Under the pieces are notes generated by a model. That model did not search any database and was not told the origin of the DNA. It worked only from the letters and a program-made list of their open reading frames with translations. Positions 26,913 to 36,742 of a DNA stretch of 64,000 bases are shown one piece after another. Both the position numbers and the translations under genes were made by a program. Origin of the DNA: Mariniflexile sp. TRM1-10 (GTDB taxonomy: Bacteria; Bacteroidota; Bacteroidia; Flavobacteriales; Flavobacteriaceae); the NCBI RefSeq assembly GCF_003425985.1, contig NZ_CP022985.1, positions 2,517,501 through 2,581,500 of the forward strand. The letters run 5' to 3'. Each line of letters opens with the position of its first letter. Positions within the stretch are counted from its first letter, which is position 1.

Positions 26913-27859
26913 TATTTCTTGTTATTTTGTTCTTGTAATTGTTCTACTGCCTTAATTTGGTTTGCAAAGAAACTACTTTTTTCTGGATATTTCAAACTTA
27001 AAATTTTATAAGATTGAATTGCCTTTTGATAGTTTTTTTGTTCAACATAAATTCGTGCCAAAGTCTCGGTCATTAAGGCTTCGGGTTGTATCATTTGTGC
27101 TTCGGCAAGATTTACTTTTGAAGGCGAAAAAGTGGTATGGTTTATTTTTGGGTTTTTGCTGATAAACTCTTCAATAAGCTTAAACTTTTTAAGTTTATCT
27201 ATCTTAGAAGGGGTTTCAGGTTCTTTCGGTTCTTCTTTAATAACATCTTCATGTCTTTCAATAGGCTTCAGGCGTGTTAAATTTAACCATTCATTAAAAG
27301 AATGAGTTTCTCTTTTATCAAATTCAAGAGGTTTGCCTAGTTTTAATATATTACTGGCAGCAGTTTCTGGCGTTACTGTTTCTTTGGCAGCAATTTCAAT
27401 ACTTTCAGATTCATCTAAGGTAAAAGCAGTTGGTTTTTGTATTTGGTCCTTTTTAGGTTTAAATAGGGTAGGGTCTAAAACGCCAATAGTTGCTGTTATT
27501 TGTTGCTTTAGGGCATCGTCAATTTTTATACTTTTTTTTACTGAAATGTCTTCAATGTCAATGTCAATATCTTTTAAATGTGCTGTGTTTTGCTGGATGA
27601 ATTCTGAAATTTCATTTTGAACGAATACATCAGACGTTATAAAATCGAATAAAATACTGCGATCTGCCGTATAAGCAGCCGTGGTTTTAAGTTCTTGATT
27701 GTATTTAAAACTGCTTTCGTTTTTTAAACCTTTAAGGTACAGAGCACGTGCCGATTGAAAATAAGGAAATTCATTAATAATGGATTTTACAGCTTCGGTT
27801 TGCGGATGCGTGATGCTTTGCGGATGCTGAAGTATGTATGTAAAATCGGTGTTGTTCAT
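26912..27859 (-). CDS. Conserved TPR-like cytoplasmic protein
   Basis: 315 residues, no signal peptide. N-terminal helical region with FPYFQSARALYLKGLKN, a variable acidic middle, and a C-terminal tetratricopeptide-like pair (ALMTETLARIYVEQKNYQKA, IQSYKILSLKYPEKSSFFAN). Position between lptE and secG suggests an envelope-related helper, unproven. The leader carries a long imperfect tandem repeat (27869-27986). Confidence 0.82.
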   Translation of the reverse strand: MNNTDFTYILQHPQSITHPQTEAVKSIINEFPYFQSARALYLKGLKNESSFKYNQELKTTAAYTADRSILFDFITSDVFVQNEISEFIQQNTAHLKDIDIDIEDISVKKSIKIDDALKQQITATIGVLDPTLFKPKKDQIQKPTAFTLDESESIEIAAKETVTPETAASNILKLGKPLEFDKRETHSFNEWLNLTRLKPIERHEDVIKEEPKEPETPSKIDKLKKFKLIEEFISKNPKINHTTFSPSKVNLAEAQMIQPEALMTETLARIYVEQKNYQKAIQSYKILSLKYPEKSSFFANQIKAVEQLQEQNNKK

Positions 27860-27868
27860 TTTTTTAAA

Positions 27869-27986
27869 GAAAGTTTCAAAGCTTCAGAGTTTCAAAGTTT
27901 CAGAGTTTCAGAGTTTCAAAGCTTCTAAGTTACAAAGTTACAAAGTTGCAGAGATTCAAAGATTCAAAGATTCAAAGATTCAAAGT
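27869..27986. repeat. Imperfect short tandem repeat array
   Basis: About 118 bp of repeating 8-9-bp units such as AGTTTCAAAG, AGTTTCAG, AGTTACAA and AGATTCAA. Lies directly upstream of the TPR gene start (27859, minus strand). Between here and 28071 nothing else was recognised. Confidence 0.8.
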
Positions 27987-28070
27987 TGCTGATTTATAAA
28001 TATTTAAAGTCACTAAGTTTTGTGTTTTCATTTGTTTAGCATCAAAGCTAACGTAAAAAAAATAATTTTG

Positions 28071-28105
28071 CCATCAACCATCAACCATCAACCATCAACC
28101 ATCAA
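28071..28105. repeat. Five-copy heptamer tandem repeat
   Basis: CCATCAA repeated five times without error, followed by a partial sixth copy, ending 5 bp before the lptE stop (28110, minus strand). Copy number is likely variable. Confidence 0.9.
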
Positions 28106-28109
28106 CCAA

Positions 28110-28619
28110 CTACCATTTAGCTAATGTAGCATTAAAAATATCTTGAGTAAGACGTTCAAAAATTTCTTCGTGTGCTGTTGTTTTTGTGGCTCCAATTAGT
28201 TGGGAGCTTCCGGCATAATCGTAAAAGAATGAAAAGGTTTGTTCCAAATCGTCATCTTCCTTTTTTCTGTTAAAAAATCTTACTTTAACGCTTATTGTTA
28301 ATCTGTTTTGGGCTGCTGTATTTTGAGATGTTGCTGTGGTTGGTGAAATGCGGTAATCGGTTATTTCACCTTCGTAAACCAAATCACCATTTGATTGCAC
28401 AAGTGTTAAATTGGTTTGGTTTTGAATTAAATCTTCTAAAGCAATTTTAAAATCGCGTTCTAAACCCGGTTCTACTAAAAGCGCATTGTTTTCAAAACGA
28501 TTTACTTGATAGGTTTTTACATTTGCTGGAACCGATGCGCCTGTGAATGAATAAAAACCACAGCCAAAAAGTGATAAACTAAAAGTTGTAATTAAGAAGT
28601 AAAAAAAATAGTTTTTCAT
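28110..28619 (-). CDS. lptE: LPS-assembly lipoprotein LptE
   Basis: 169 residues; signal peptide with lipobox LSLFGC, then GFYSFTGASVPANVKTYQVN, which is the Bacteroidota LptE pattern, and later TDYRISPTTATSQNTAAQNR. LptE plugs the LptD outer-membrane channel that delivers lipopolysaccharide. Follows the sigma-54 activator gene after a 122-bp gap. Confidence 0.9.
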   Translation of the reverse strand: MKNYFFYFLITTFSLSLFGCGFYSFTGASVPANVKTYQVNRFENNALLVEPGLERDFKIALEDLIQNQTNLTLVQSNGDLVYEGEITDYRISPTTATSQNTAAQNRLTISVKVRFFNRKKEDDDLEQTFSFFYDYAGSSQLIGATKTTAHEEIFERLTQDIFNATLAKW

Positions 28620-28741
28620 AAATATCTAAAAACACTTCGACTGCGCTCAGTGTAACACATTTAGTTAATAATTGTAAAACGATTTGTAGTTAGCATTGTT
28701 GTATTTTTAACTGTTTACTGGAATTGAATATTGCTAACTAT

Positions 28742-30007
28742 TTACAAATCGTATTGTTTAATTTTCCTGTACAAAGTACGCTCGCTAATGCCTAATTCGG
28801 CTGCTGCTAATTTACGCTTTCCGCTGTGACGTTCAAGCGATTTCTTTATTAATTCCAATTCTTTATCTTGTAATGATAAAGTTTCTTCTTCTTCAATTTC
28901 TTCAGCAAAATGGTATTTGTCTAAAGTTTCAGGTGATGTAGGGTTTACGCTGTGTTCTGGTATTGAAAGCACTTTGCTGTCATCTACAGGGTCTTCTTCA
29001 TATTCGGCATCATCTTCATCATCACCATAAATTTTTTGAATTAAGCTTTCGTTATTTTTTTCAACATCTTTAGTGTTACCGTGTTTCATGAGTTCTAAGG
29101 TAAGCTTCTTTAAATCGTTTAAGTCGCTTTTCATGTCGAACAATACTTTGTATAGAATTTCGCGTTCGCTACTAAAATCGCTTTCGGCTTTGGATGTTTT
29201 TATTACGGCAGGTAAATTGCTGCCCGCTGTTGGTAAATAACTTTTTAGGATTTCTGCAGAGATGGTTCTATTTTGCTCTAAAACAGATAGTTGCTCTGCA
29301 ATGTTTCGTAACTGACGAATATTGCCGGCCCAACGGTGTTTTAAAAGGGTTTGTATGGCAGCATCGGTTAATTTGATGGTTGGCATTTTGTATTTTAATG
29401 CAAAATCGCTGGCGAACTTTCTAAACAACAAATGAATGTCTTCTTGCCTGTCTCGTAACGGAGGTAAATGGATATCTACCGTGCTTAAACGATAATATAA
29501 ATCTTCGCGAAACTTTTCTTTTTCAATGGCTTCAAACATGTTTACGTTTGTCGCCGCTACAATACGTACATTGGTTTTTTGCACTTTACTGGAGCCTACT
29601 TTTAAAAACTCGCCATTTTCTAAAACTCGCAATAAACGGACTTGAGTAGTTAATGGCAATTCACCTACTTCGTCTAAAAAAATAGTACCACCATCGGCGA
29701 CTTCAAAATAACCCTCACGAGTTTGGGAAGCGCCTGTAAACGAGCCTTTTTCATGTCCGAAAAGTTCACTGTCAATAGTTCCTTCGGGAATGGCACCACA
29801 GTTTACGGCAATGTATTTGTTATGCTTTCTATGAGATAATTGATGTATTATTTTTGGAATACTTTCTTTACCTACACCACTTTCGCCAGTAACCAACACC
29901 GAAATATCGGTTGGAGCTACTTGAATTGCTTTTTCTATGGCACGATTTAGTGCAGGCGAATTGCCAATAATACCAAAACGTTGTTTTATAGCTTGAATTG
30001 ATTCCAT
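28742..30007 (-). CDS. Sigma-54-type AAA+ activator without receiver domain
   Basis: 421 residues: AAA+ domain from residue 12 ([20 protein letters not shown]), Walker A GESGVGKE, sigma-54 contact loop GSFTGA (variant of GAFTGA), Walker [14 protein letters not shown], arginine finger region [18 protein letters not shown]-terminal Fis-type helix-turn-helix ([20 protein letters not shown]). No N-terminal sensor domain, so control is probably by abundance or a partner. Middle acidic linker of about 80 residues. Confidence 0.93.
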   Translation of the reverse strand: MESIQAIKQRFGIIGNSPALNRAIEKAIQVAPTDISVLVTGESGVGKESIPKIIHQLSHRKHNKYIAVNCGAIPEGTIDSELFGHEKGSFTGASQTREGYFEVADGGTIFLDEVGELPLTTQVRLLRVLENGEFLKVGSSKVQKTNVRIVAATNVNMFEAIEKEKFREDLYYRLSTVDIHLPPLRDRQEDIHLLFRKFASDFALKYKMPTIKLTDAAIQTLLKHRWAGNIRQLRNIAEQLSVLEQNRTISAEILKSYLPTAGSNLPAVIKTSKAESDFSSEREILYKVLFDMKSDLNDLKKLTLELMKHGNTKDVEKNNESLIQKIYGDDEDDAEYEEDPVDDSKVLSIPEHSVNPTSPETLDKYHFAEEIEEEETLSLQDKELELIKKSLERHSGKRKLAAAELGISERTLYRKIKQYDL

Positions 30008-30089
30008 TCGTTAAGTTAAAAGTTGAAAAGTAAAAGGTTGAAAGTATTACTCATACTATTATTAATCATTAATTACTCATTACTCATTA

Positions 30090-31553
30090 TTAATTGTTAA
30101 TTGAATACCCAATAGCTTCCCCAATTAAGGTAGCACTGGTACAATCGTTAACTTTTACGTTTACAAAATCACCAATTTTATAGTCGCCTTTAGGGAAAAC
30201 AGTAACCAAACTTTGTGGGGTTCTACCAGACCAATGTGCGTCCGATTTTTTAGATTCTTTTTCAATAAGAACTTCAACAACTGTGTTTAGATTTTGTCTG
30301 GTTCTATAGCCACTATGTTCTTGCTGAAGTTCTACCATTTCGGAAAGTCTTCGTTTTTTGGTTTCTTCAGGAACGTCGTCTTCCATCTTACGCTCAGCTA
30401 AAGTTCCTGGGCGCTCTGAATAAGTGAACATATAACCAAAATCATACTTCACATAGTTCATTAATGATAGGGTATCTTGAAAATCGGCTTCAGTTTCGGT
30501 TGGGAAACCAACAATCATATCTTGACTGATGGCACAATCGGGAATAACACGTTTAATATTATCTATTAATTCCATGTATTCTTCGCGGGTATGCAAACGG
30601 TTCATTTCTTTTAAAATACGGTTGCTGCCACTTTGTACTGGCAAATGGATGTGATTACAAATATTACGGTATTTCGCCATGGTTTCAACCACATCCATAG
30701 TTAAATCTTGTGGATTGGAAGTTGAAAAACGAATCCGCATTTTAGGTTGCGCATTGGCACACAACTCTAATAAATTAGAAAAATTAACCGCAGTAGCTCT
30801 TTGTAAATCGGAAGCTTTGTCAAAATCTTTTTTCAGGCCGCCACCATACCAAAGGTAACTATCTACATTCTGACCCAAAAGTGTTATTTCTTTAAAGCCT
30901 TTGCTCGATAAATCGTTAATTTCTTCGATAATACTTTGTGGGTCTCTACTACGCTCGCGCCCACGTGTAAAAGGCACCACGCAAAAGGTGCACATGTTGT
31001 CGCAACCACGCGTTATAGACACAAAAGCGGTAACACCATTGCTATTTAAGCGCACGGGAGAAATATCGCCATAGGTTTCTTCTTTTGAAAGAATAACGTT
31101 AATGGCATCGTGACCTTCATCAACTTCAGCTAATAGGTTTGGTAAATCTTTGTAAGCATCAGGGCCAACAACTAAATCAACAATTTTTTCTTCTTCAAGA
31201 AATTTAGTTTTTAGGCGTTCGGCCATACAACCTAAAACACCCACTTTCATTTTTGGGTTGTGCGAACGTTTTACCGCGTTGTATTTTTCTAAGCGTTTAC
31301 GTACGGTTTGTTCAGCTTTATCGCGTATAGAACACGTGTTTACCAGAACCAAATCGGCATCTTCTAAATTTTGGGTGGTATTAAATCCTTGATTGGCTAA
31401 AATTGAAGCTACAATTTCGCTGTCGCTAAAATTCATGGCACATCCGTAACTTTCAATAAAAAGTTTGCGTTTGTTGCCTTCCTTTTGTTCAAGAACTAGA
31501 GATTCCCCTTGTTTGTTTTCGTCTATTGTCTTTTCCATAGGTTGTTGAAACAC
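30090..31553 (-). CDS. miaB: tRNA methylthiotransferase MiaB
   Basis: 487 residues. N-terminal UPF0004 domain with FIESYGCAMNFSDSE, VNTCSIRDKAE and GVLGCMAERLK (three cluster cysteines), then radical-SAM motif CDNMCTFC near 188-195, and a C-terminal TRAM domain. Adds the methylthio group to i6A37 of tRNAs. The start may be the second ATG (MEKTIDENKQ, five residues in). First gene of the minus-strand run to groL. The leader of the downstream gene (30010-30095) is low-complexity ATTACTCATT repeats. Confidence 0.97.
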   Translation of the reverse strand: MFQQPMEKTIDENKQGESLVLEQKEGNKRKLFIESYGCAMNFSDSEIVASILANQGFNTTQNLEDADLVLVNTCSIRDKAEQTVRKRLEKYNAVKRSHNPKMKVGVLGCMAERLKTKFLEEEKIVDLVVGPDAYKDLPNLLAEVDEGHDAINVILSKEETYGDISPVRLNSNGVTAFVSITRGCDNMCTFCVVPFTRGRERSRDPQSIIEEINDLSSKGFKEITLLGQNVDSYLWYGGGLKKDFDKASDLQRATAVNFSNLLELCANAQPKMRIRFSTSNPQDLTMDVVETMAKYRNICNHIHLPVQSGSNRILKEMNRLHTREEYMELIDNIKRVIPDCAISQDMIVGFPTETEADFQDTLSLMNYVKYDFGYMFTYSERPGTLAERKMEDDVPEETKKRRLSEMVELQQEHSGYRTRQNLNTVVEVLIEKESKKSDAHWSGRTPQSLVTVFPKGDYKIGDFVNVKVNDCTSATLIGEAIGYSINN

Positions 31554-31688
31554 GTATTTTCAATAAGCATGCAAAGATACAATTTATTTATGTTTTGTGA
31601 CAAAGTGTCAGATTTAAAAATTTATTAAATTTTGAAAATATGCAGGAAAGTGTTTACTTTGGTTCGAACTAACCAATATTTGATACAC

Positions 31689-32465
31689 ATGAACACAATT
31701 AATAGTTTATTAGATAAAATTGAAAAAGCAAAAGCTTTAGATTTTGGAACCATTTTTAACCAATCCATCGAATTATTTAAAAAAGTGTGGGTGCAAGGTC
31801 TTGTTATGCTCTTATTAACCATGCTTTTAATGGTGCCTTTTTACTTGATTATGTATTTACCAATGCTTGGAATGGGGTTAATTGACCCACAATCATTCCA
31901 AAACATGGAAAATATGCAGGATTTTACACCATTATTAATGGTTCCAATTTTCATATTTGCATTGTTGTTTTCATTTTTTGCCATGGTTATTAGTTTTGGT
32001 ATGAAAGCCTCTTTTTATAGAATATGTAAGTTGAAGGATTTAGAAGAAATGGGAGCAGATGATTATTTCTACTATTTAAAGAAACCGTATTTAGGTAAAG
32101 TTATTAAGTTGTCTCTAGTTACTTTTGGTATTGTCTTATTAGCATTTGCTTTATGTGTTTTACCAATTTTTTATGTGTTAGTTCCCGTTACTTTAATAAA
32201 TGTCGTATTTGCTTTTAATCCTGAATTATCAACTTCCGAAGTTATAAAAGCTGGATTTAAGTTAGGTAATAAAAAATGGCTAATAACTTTTGGATTATTA
32301 TTTGTTGCTTGGTTATTGTCTACTGTAATAGGTTTTTTAATGTGCTGTATAGGAATATATATAACTAAGTCATTTATTAATTTACCAGTTTACTTTATCT
32401 ATAAAGAATCTGTAGGCTTTGATAAAAAAGAAGACAACCAAGGTTATGGAATGTCTTACGAATAA
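31689..32465 (+). CDS. Conserved integral membrane protein
   Basis: 258 residues from the ATG at 31689 (MNTINSLLDKIEKAKALDFG); a longer reading from 31632 adds a non-conserved leader. Five or six membrane segments, with long hydrophobic blocks near 30-60, 85-120, 145-180 and 205-235. No catalytic motif. Similar flavobacterial proteins are sometimes named after carotene oxygenases without support. Function unknown. Followed by a strong terminator. Confidence 0.82.
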   Translation: MNTINSLLDKIEKAKALDFGTIFNQSIELFKKVWVQGLVMLLLTMLLMVPFYLIMYLPMLGMGLIDPQSFQNMENMQDFTPLLMVPIFIFALLFSFFAMVISFGMKASFYRICKLKDLEEMGADDYFYYLKKPYLGKVIKLSLVTFGIVLLAFALCVLPIFYVLVPVTLINVVFAFNPELSTSEVIKAGFKLGNKKWLITFGLLFVAWLLSTVIGFLMCCIGIYITKSFINLPVYFIYKESVGFDKKEDNQGYGMSYE

Positions 32466-32480
32466 ATGATGAATTTCTTT

Positions 32481-32519
32481 AAAAAGCCTGTTTTTTGACT
32501 GCGAAAAACAGGCTTTTTT
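32481..32519 (+). terminator. Terminator before topA
   Basis: Stem AAAAAGCCTGTTTTT / AAAAACAGGCTTTTT with an 8-nt loop and flanking T-run. It argues against the upstream topA start at 32495, which would lie inside it. Confidence 0.9.
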
Positions 32520-32602
32520 ATTTAAACAGAAAACAGATAATCCCTAAAATTAGGCAGATAAACTTTTTTTCATATACATTTGTAGCTACAAAAAAATCAA
32601 GT

Positions 32603-35092
32603 ATGGCGAAGAATTTAGTAATTGTGGAGTCACCTGCAAAGGCAAAAACTATCGAAAAATTTTTAGGAAAAGATTTTAAGGTAGAGTCCAGTTTTGGGCA
32701 TATAGCCGATTTGCCTTCCAAAGAGTTGGGGGTTGATGTTGAAGGTGATTTTAAACCAAAATATGAAGTTTCGAAAGATAAAAAAGAGATAGTAAAAAAA
32801 TTGAAAGATCTAGCTAAAAATGCCGATATGGTTTGGTTAGCAAGTGATGAGGATCGAGAAGGAGAGGCTATTGCATGGCATTTGGCAGAGACTTTAAAGT
32901 TGGATAAAAGCAAAACAAAACGTATTGTTTTTCATGAAATTACTAAATCGGCGATACAAAAAGCTATTGAAAACCCAAGAGGGATAGATTACGATTTGGT
33001 TGATGCGCAACAAGCACGTCGTGTATTGGATAGAATTGTAGGGTATGAGTTGTCTCCCGTTCTTTGGCGTAAAGTTAAGGGTGGTTTATCGGCGGGTCGT
33101 GTGCAATCTGTTTCTGTGCGATTGATTGTAGAGCGTGAACGCGATATTCAAAACTTTACTGCGGAAGCATCCTATAGGATTGATGCCGAATTTTCTAATG
33201 AAGAAGGACAAACATTTAAAGCGAAATTGCCTAAAACCTTTTCAACGAAGGAAGAGGCACAGAAATTTTTAGAAAAAAATGCAACGGCTACATTTAAAGT
33301 TTCAGATTTAGAGAAAAAGCCCGCTAAAAAATCGCCGGCAGCACCGTTTACGACATCAACTTTACAACAAGAAGCATCACGTAAACTTTATTTTTCGGTA
33401 AGTAAAACCATGACAATGGCACAACGCCTATATGAAGCGGGTTTAATTACTTATATGAGAACGGATAGTGTGAATCTATCTGACGAAGCACGTAATGGTG
33501 CAAAAGCAGAAATAGAAAGTGCCTTCGGATCAAAGTACAGTAAGTCAAGGAATTATAAAGGAAAATCGAAAGGAGCCCAAGAAGCGCATGAGGCGATACG
33601 TCCTACCGATTTCGCAATTCATTCGGTTGATATTGATAGAGACCAAGCACGTTTGTATGATTTAATTTGGAAACGTGCCATAGCATCGCAGATGAGTGAA
33701 GCAGAGTTGGAGCGTACCAATGTTAAAATTGCAGCATCCACGCATAGCGAACATTTTACTGCAAATGGAGAGGTTATTACTTTTGACGGTTTCTTAAAGG
33801 TTTATTTGGAAAGCACCGATGATGAAGATGTTGAGCAAGAAGGCATGCTTCCTGCAATGAAAACCAATGAAGCACTAATCAATAATTATATTACAGCAAC
33901 CGAGCGTTATACGCGCCCACCATATAGATATACAGAGGCATCCTTGGTTAAACAATTGGAAGAATTGGGTATTGGTCGTCCGTCTACTTATGCACCAACA
34001 ATTTCTACCATTCAAAATAGAAATTATGTTGAAAAAGGTACGGTTGAAGGTGTAGAACGTAGTTATACCCAACTCACATTAAAGAAAGGTACTGTAAAAG
34101 ATAAAGTATTAACTGAAAAAGTAGGTTCGGATAAAGGAAAATTGGTTCCAACAGATATTGGAATGATTGTAACCGACTTTTTAGTGAATCATTTTGAACA
34201 TATTTTAGATTACAATTTTACGGCAAAAGTTGAAGAGGATTTTGATAACATTGCCGAAGGAAAGGAAAATTGGACTAAAATGATGAAAACGTTTTATCAA
34301 GACTTTCATCCACAAGTAGAAAATGTTCAGGAAAACGCCGATAGGGAATCTGGTGAACGTGTTTTAGGAACCGATCCAAAAACAGGTAAACAAGTAAGTG
34401 TGCGTTTAGGTAAATTTGGACCTATGGTGCAAATTGGAACTCCTGATGATGAGGAAAAACCACAATTCGCAAGTTTAAGTCCAGATCAGCAATTAAACAC
34501 CATTACCTACGAAGAGGCGATGGACTTGTTTCAGTTGCCTAAAAATCTTGGTACTTATAAAGGGGAGGAAGTTGAGGTTAATAACGGGCGTTTCGGACCT
34601 TATGTTAAGTTTGGTGATGCTTTTGTTTCTTTACCTAAAGGCGTTGATGCTTTAAGTGTTGAGTTGGAAGACGCTATTGCTTTAATTAAAGAAAAGCAAG
34701 CAGCAGATGCACCCATCTACATGTATAAAAAGTTACCTGTACAAAAAGGGAAAGGACGTTTTGGACCCTTTATTAAATGGAACAATATGTTCATCAACGT
34801 GAGTAGCAAGTACGATTGGGATAATTTATCGGACAATGATATTGTTGAGCTTATTGAAACTAAAATTCAAAAAGACATAGATAAAGTTATCCATAATTGG
34901 GAAGATGAAGGCATTCGCGTTGAAAAAGCCCGTTGGGGAAGGCATAATGTGCTAAAAGGAAAAATAAAAGTGGAGTTAGATAAATCTGTTGATGTATCAA
35001 AAATGACTTTAGAAGAAGCCAAAGCTTTAATAGAAGCTAAAGCACCTAAGAAAAAGGCGGTTAAGAAAAAAACTGCTACAAAGAAAAAGTAA
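32603..35092 (+). CDS. topA: DNA topoisomerase I
   Basis: 829 residues from ATG 32603 (MAKNLVIVESPAKAKTIEKF). TOPRIM motifs at the N-terminus and DEDREGEAIAWH; active-site Tyr in LITYMRTDSVNLS. Relaxes negative supercoils. The C-terminal part has repeated domains (VLGTDPKTGKQVSVRLGKFG, and two similar GRFGP units) instead of tetracysteine zinc fingers, and ends in a Lys-rich tail (KKKAVKKKTATKKK). No cysteine was noticed in the protein. Confidence 0.98.
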   Translation: MAKNLVIVESPAKAKTIEKFLGKDFKVESSFGHIADLPSKELGVDVEGDFKPKYEVSKDKKEIVKKLKDLAKNADMVWLASDEDREGEAIAWHLAETLKLDKSKTKRIVFHEITKSAIQKAIENPRGIDYDLVDAQQARRVLDRIVGYELSPVLWRKVKGGLSAGRVQSVSVRLIVERERDIQNFTAEASYRIDAEFSNEEGQTFKAKLPKTFSTKEEAQKFLEKNATATFKVSDLEKKPAKKSPAAPFTTSTLQQEASRKLYFSVSKTMTMAQRLYEAGLITYMRTDSVNLSDEARNGAKAEIESAFGSKYSKSRNYKGKSKGAQEAHEAIRPTDFAIHSVDIDRDQARLYDLIWKRAIASQMSEAELERTNVKIAASTHSEHFTANGEVITFDGFLKVYLESTDDEDVEQEGMLPAMKTNEALINNYITATERYTRPPYRYTEASLVKQLEELGIGRPSTYAPTISTIQNRNYVEKGTVEGVERSYTQLTLKKGTVKDKVLTEKVGSDKGKLVPTDIGMIVTDFLVNHFEHILDYNFTAKVEEDFDNIAEGKENWTKMMKTFYQDFHPQVENVQENADRESGERVLGTDPKTGKQVSVRLGKFGPMVQIGTPDDEEKPQFASLSPDQQLNTITYEEAMDLFQLPKNLGTYKGEEVEVNNGRFGPYVKFGDAFVSLPKGVDALSVELEDAIALIKEKQAADAPIYMYKKLPVQKGKGRFGPFIKWNNMFINVSSKYDWDNLSDNDIVELIETKIQKDIDKVIHNWEDEGIRVEKARWGRHNVLKGKIKVELDKSVDVSKMTLEEAKALIEAKAPKKKAVKKKTATKKK

Positions 35093-35115
35093 TTGAACGA
35101 TAACTTTAAATAATA

Positions 35116-35267
35116 GAAAAAGTCAAGATGAGTTCATAGGCAGAAAACAGTATCTGAAATTCTTATATTTTAGTTTTTTGTAGATTATTTTTATGTTAAC
35201 CACATGTAATAACTCACTATTTCTTACCATATTTGTAATCATGCTAAGAATTCATCTTGATTTTTTG
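35116..35267. repeat. MITE-like element with 19-bp inverted ends
   Basis: Left end AAAAAGTCAAGATGAGTTC (35116-35134) and right end GAATTCATCTTGATTTTTT (35249-35267) are inverted copies with 17 of 19 matches, enclosing about 115 bp of non-coding DNA. The rest of the 328-bp gap (35093-35420) holds nothing else recognised except a second AATAGAAAAAGTCA copy near 35382. Similar ends occur singly at 9834 and 50767. Confidence 0.6.
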
Positions 35268-35420
35268 TTTTTAACCGAAGATGAGATGAAATGTGTACAG
35301 ATAAGGTGCTTTTTGTAAGGCATAGCGTTGTTAAGCAAAAAAAGTAACGAAGTATGGATAAATTTTAGCCATTTTTTAAAAAATAGAAAAAGTCACCTTT
35401 TTATATAAAACAGTATTTAA

Positions 35421-36587
35421 ATGAATTTTAATTTTCTTTCACCTGTTTCAGATGTGGTTTTGGCTCATAACGAGTTACTTTCTTTACAAGCATTAGGTAG
35501 AAAAATCAGAATTCATTCCGCCCAAAAAGGAATTCCAGATTTAGAAGGTGTCAATATTGCCATTTTAGGAGTTCTTGAAAATAGAAATGATATTAATTAT
35601 ATAGGTGAAGAATTTCAGTTAAATGAAATTAGAAAAACCTTTTATGGGCTTTTTCCCGGTAGTTGGCATACCACAATAGCCGATTTAGGAGATATCAATA
35701 AGGGAGAAAGTGTAGAAGATACTTATTTTGCTTTAAAAACCACTATTGCTATTTTAATTAAAAAGAACATCATTCCTATTATTATCGGTGGTACCCAGGA
35801 TCTTACGTACCCAAATTACAGAGCTTATGATACCATAATGCCTATGGTAAATATTGTGAATGTAGATAGCAAGTTCGATTTGGGCGACTCTGCCAAACCT
35901 ATTAAAAACGACAGTTTTGTAGGTAAAATAATTTTAGATCAGCCATATAATCTTTTTAATTATGCTACTATTGGCTATCAAACGTATTTTAATTCGCAAG
36001 AAGAAAAAGACCTCATGGATAGTCTTTATTTTGAATCTTATAGACTGGGTTCGGTTTCAAAAGATATTACCCTTGTAGAACCTGTAATGCGTGATGCTAA
36101 TATTGTAAGTATCGATTTAAATGCTGTTAAAGGTTCCGAGGTAAGTTTAAATCAAAAGTTTTCCCCAAATGGGTTAGATGGTAAAGAGATTTGTGCCATA
36201 GCAAGGTATGCTGGTATTAGCAATAAAGTAAGCTCTTTTGGTATTTACGAATATAAACCATCAAAAGATGATGACATTACTTGTATGCTTATTTCCCAAA
36301 TGCTGTGGTATTTTATTGAAGGTGTTAATTTCAGGGTGAAAGATGATGATTTTTTAGGAGATAGCAGCTATCAAAAATTCATTACTTTGGTAGAAGACCA
36401 GGAATTAGTGTTTTATAAAAGTAATAAAACCGGCAGATGGTGGATTGAAATTCCTTTTTTAACAGAAATTAATAATAAATTAAAGAGACATACGTTATTA
36501 CCTTGCATGCACCAAGATTATCTAGATGCCTGTAATAATAAGGTGCCAGATCGTTGGTATAAAGCGTTTCAAAAGAACTGTATTTAA
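35421..36587 (+). CDS. Degenerate arginase/formimidoylglutamase-family protein
   Basis: 388 residues with the ureohydrolase fold pattern, but metal-ligand motifs are altered: the usual GG-x-H-D motif is GGTQD (Gln126 for His), the usual D-x-H-x-D is D149-S-K-F-D153 (Lys151 for His), and the usual S-x-D-x-D is S-I-D232-L-N234 (Asn for Asp). Three of about six manganese ligands are gone, so hydrolysis of arginine or formiminoglutamate is unlikely. It lies directly upstream of gldK in the same orientation, suggesting a structural or regulatory role tied to gliding/secretion. Family call is firm; function is inference. Confidence 0.85.
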   Translation: MNFNFLSPVSDVVLAHNELLSLQALGRKIRIHSAQKGIPDLEGVNIAILGVLENRNDINYIGEEFQLNEIRKTFYGLFPGSWHTTIADLGDINKGESVEDTYFALKTTIAILIKKNIIPIIIGGTQDLTYPNYRAYDTIMPMVNIVNVDSKFDLGDSAKPIKNDSFVGKIILDQPYNLFNYATIGYQTYFNSQEEKDLMDSLYFESYRLGSVSKDITLVEPVMRDANIVSIDLNAVKGSEVSLNQKFSPNGLDGKEICAIARYAGISNKVSSFGIYEYKPSKDDDITCMLISQMLWYFIEGVNFRVKDDDFLGDSSYQKFITLVEDQELVFYKSNKTGRWWIEIPFLTEINNKLKRHTLLPCMHQDYLDACNNKVPDRWYKAFQKNCI

Positions 36588-36668
36588 CATTCATAACTGT
36601 TAAAGGGTACATTTTATCGGTAAAACGTTATTTTTTTACGATGAAACGTAAATTTTTCTTTAAAAAAG

Positions 36669-36699
36669 TTGTTTTTTAAAAAATATATAAATATGTTTA
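36669..36699 (+). promoter_or_regulatory. Candidate gldKLMN promoter
   Basis: TTG, 20-bp spacer, TATGTTTA, a one-mismatch -7 box, 43 bp before the gldK ATG. Confidence 0.4.
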
Positions 36700-36742
36700 C
36701 GCTCTCAAAATTAAAGCTTAAATAATTAACCTCGAGTTTTCT

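Noticed and set aside
27869..28105. Possible CRISPR array
   Set aside because: Units are 7-9 bp with no unique spacers; simple tandem repeats, and no cas genes.
32495..32602. Longer topA start at 32495
   Set aside because: Would begin inside a rho-independent terminator and add an unconserved 36-residue leader.
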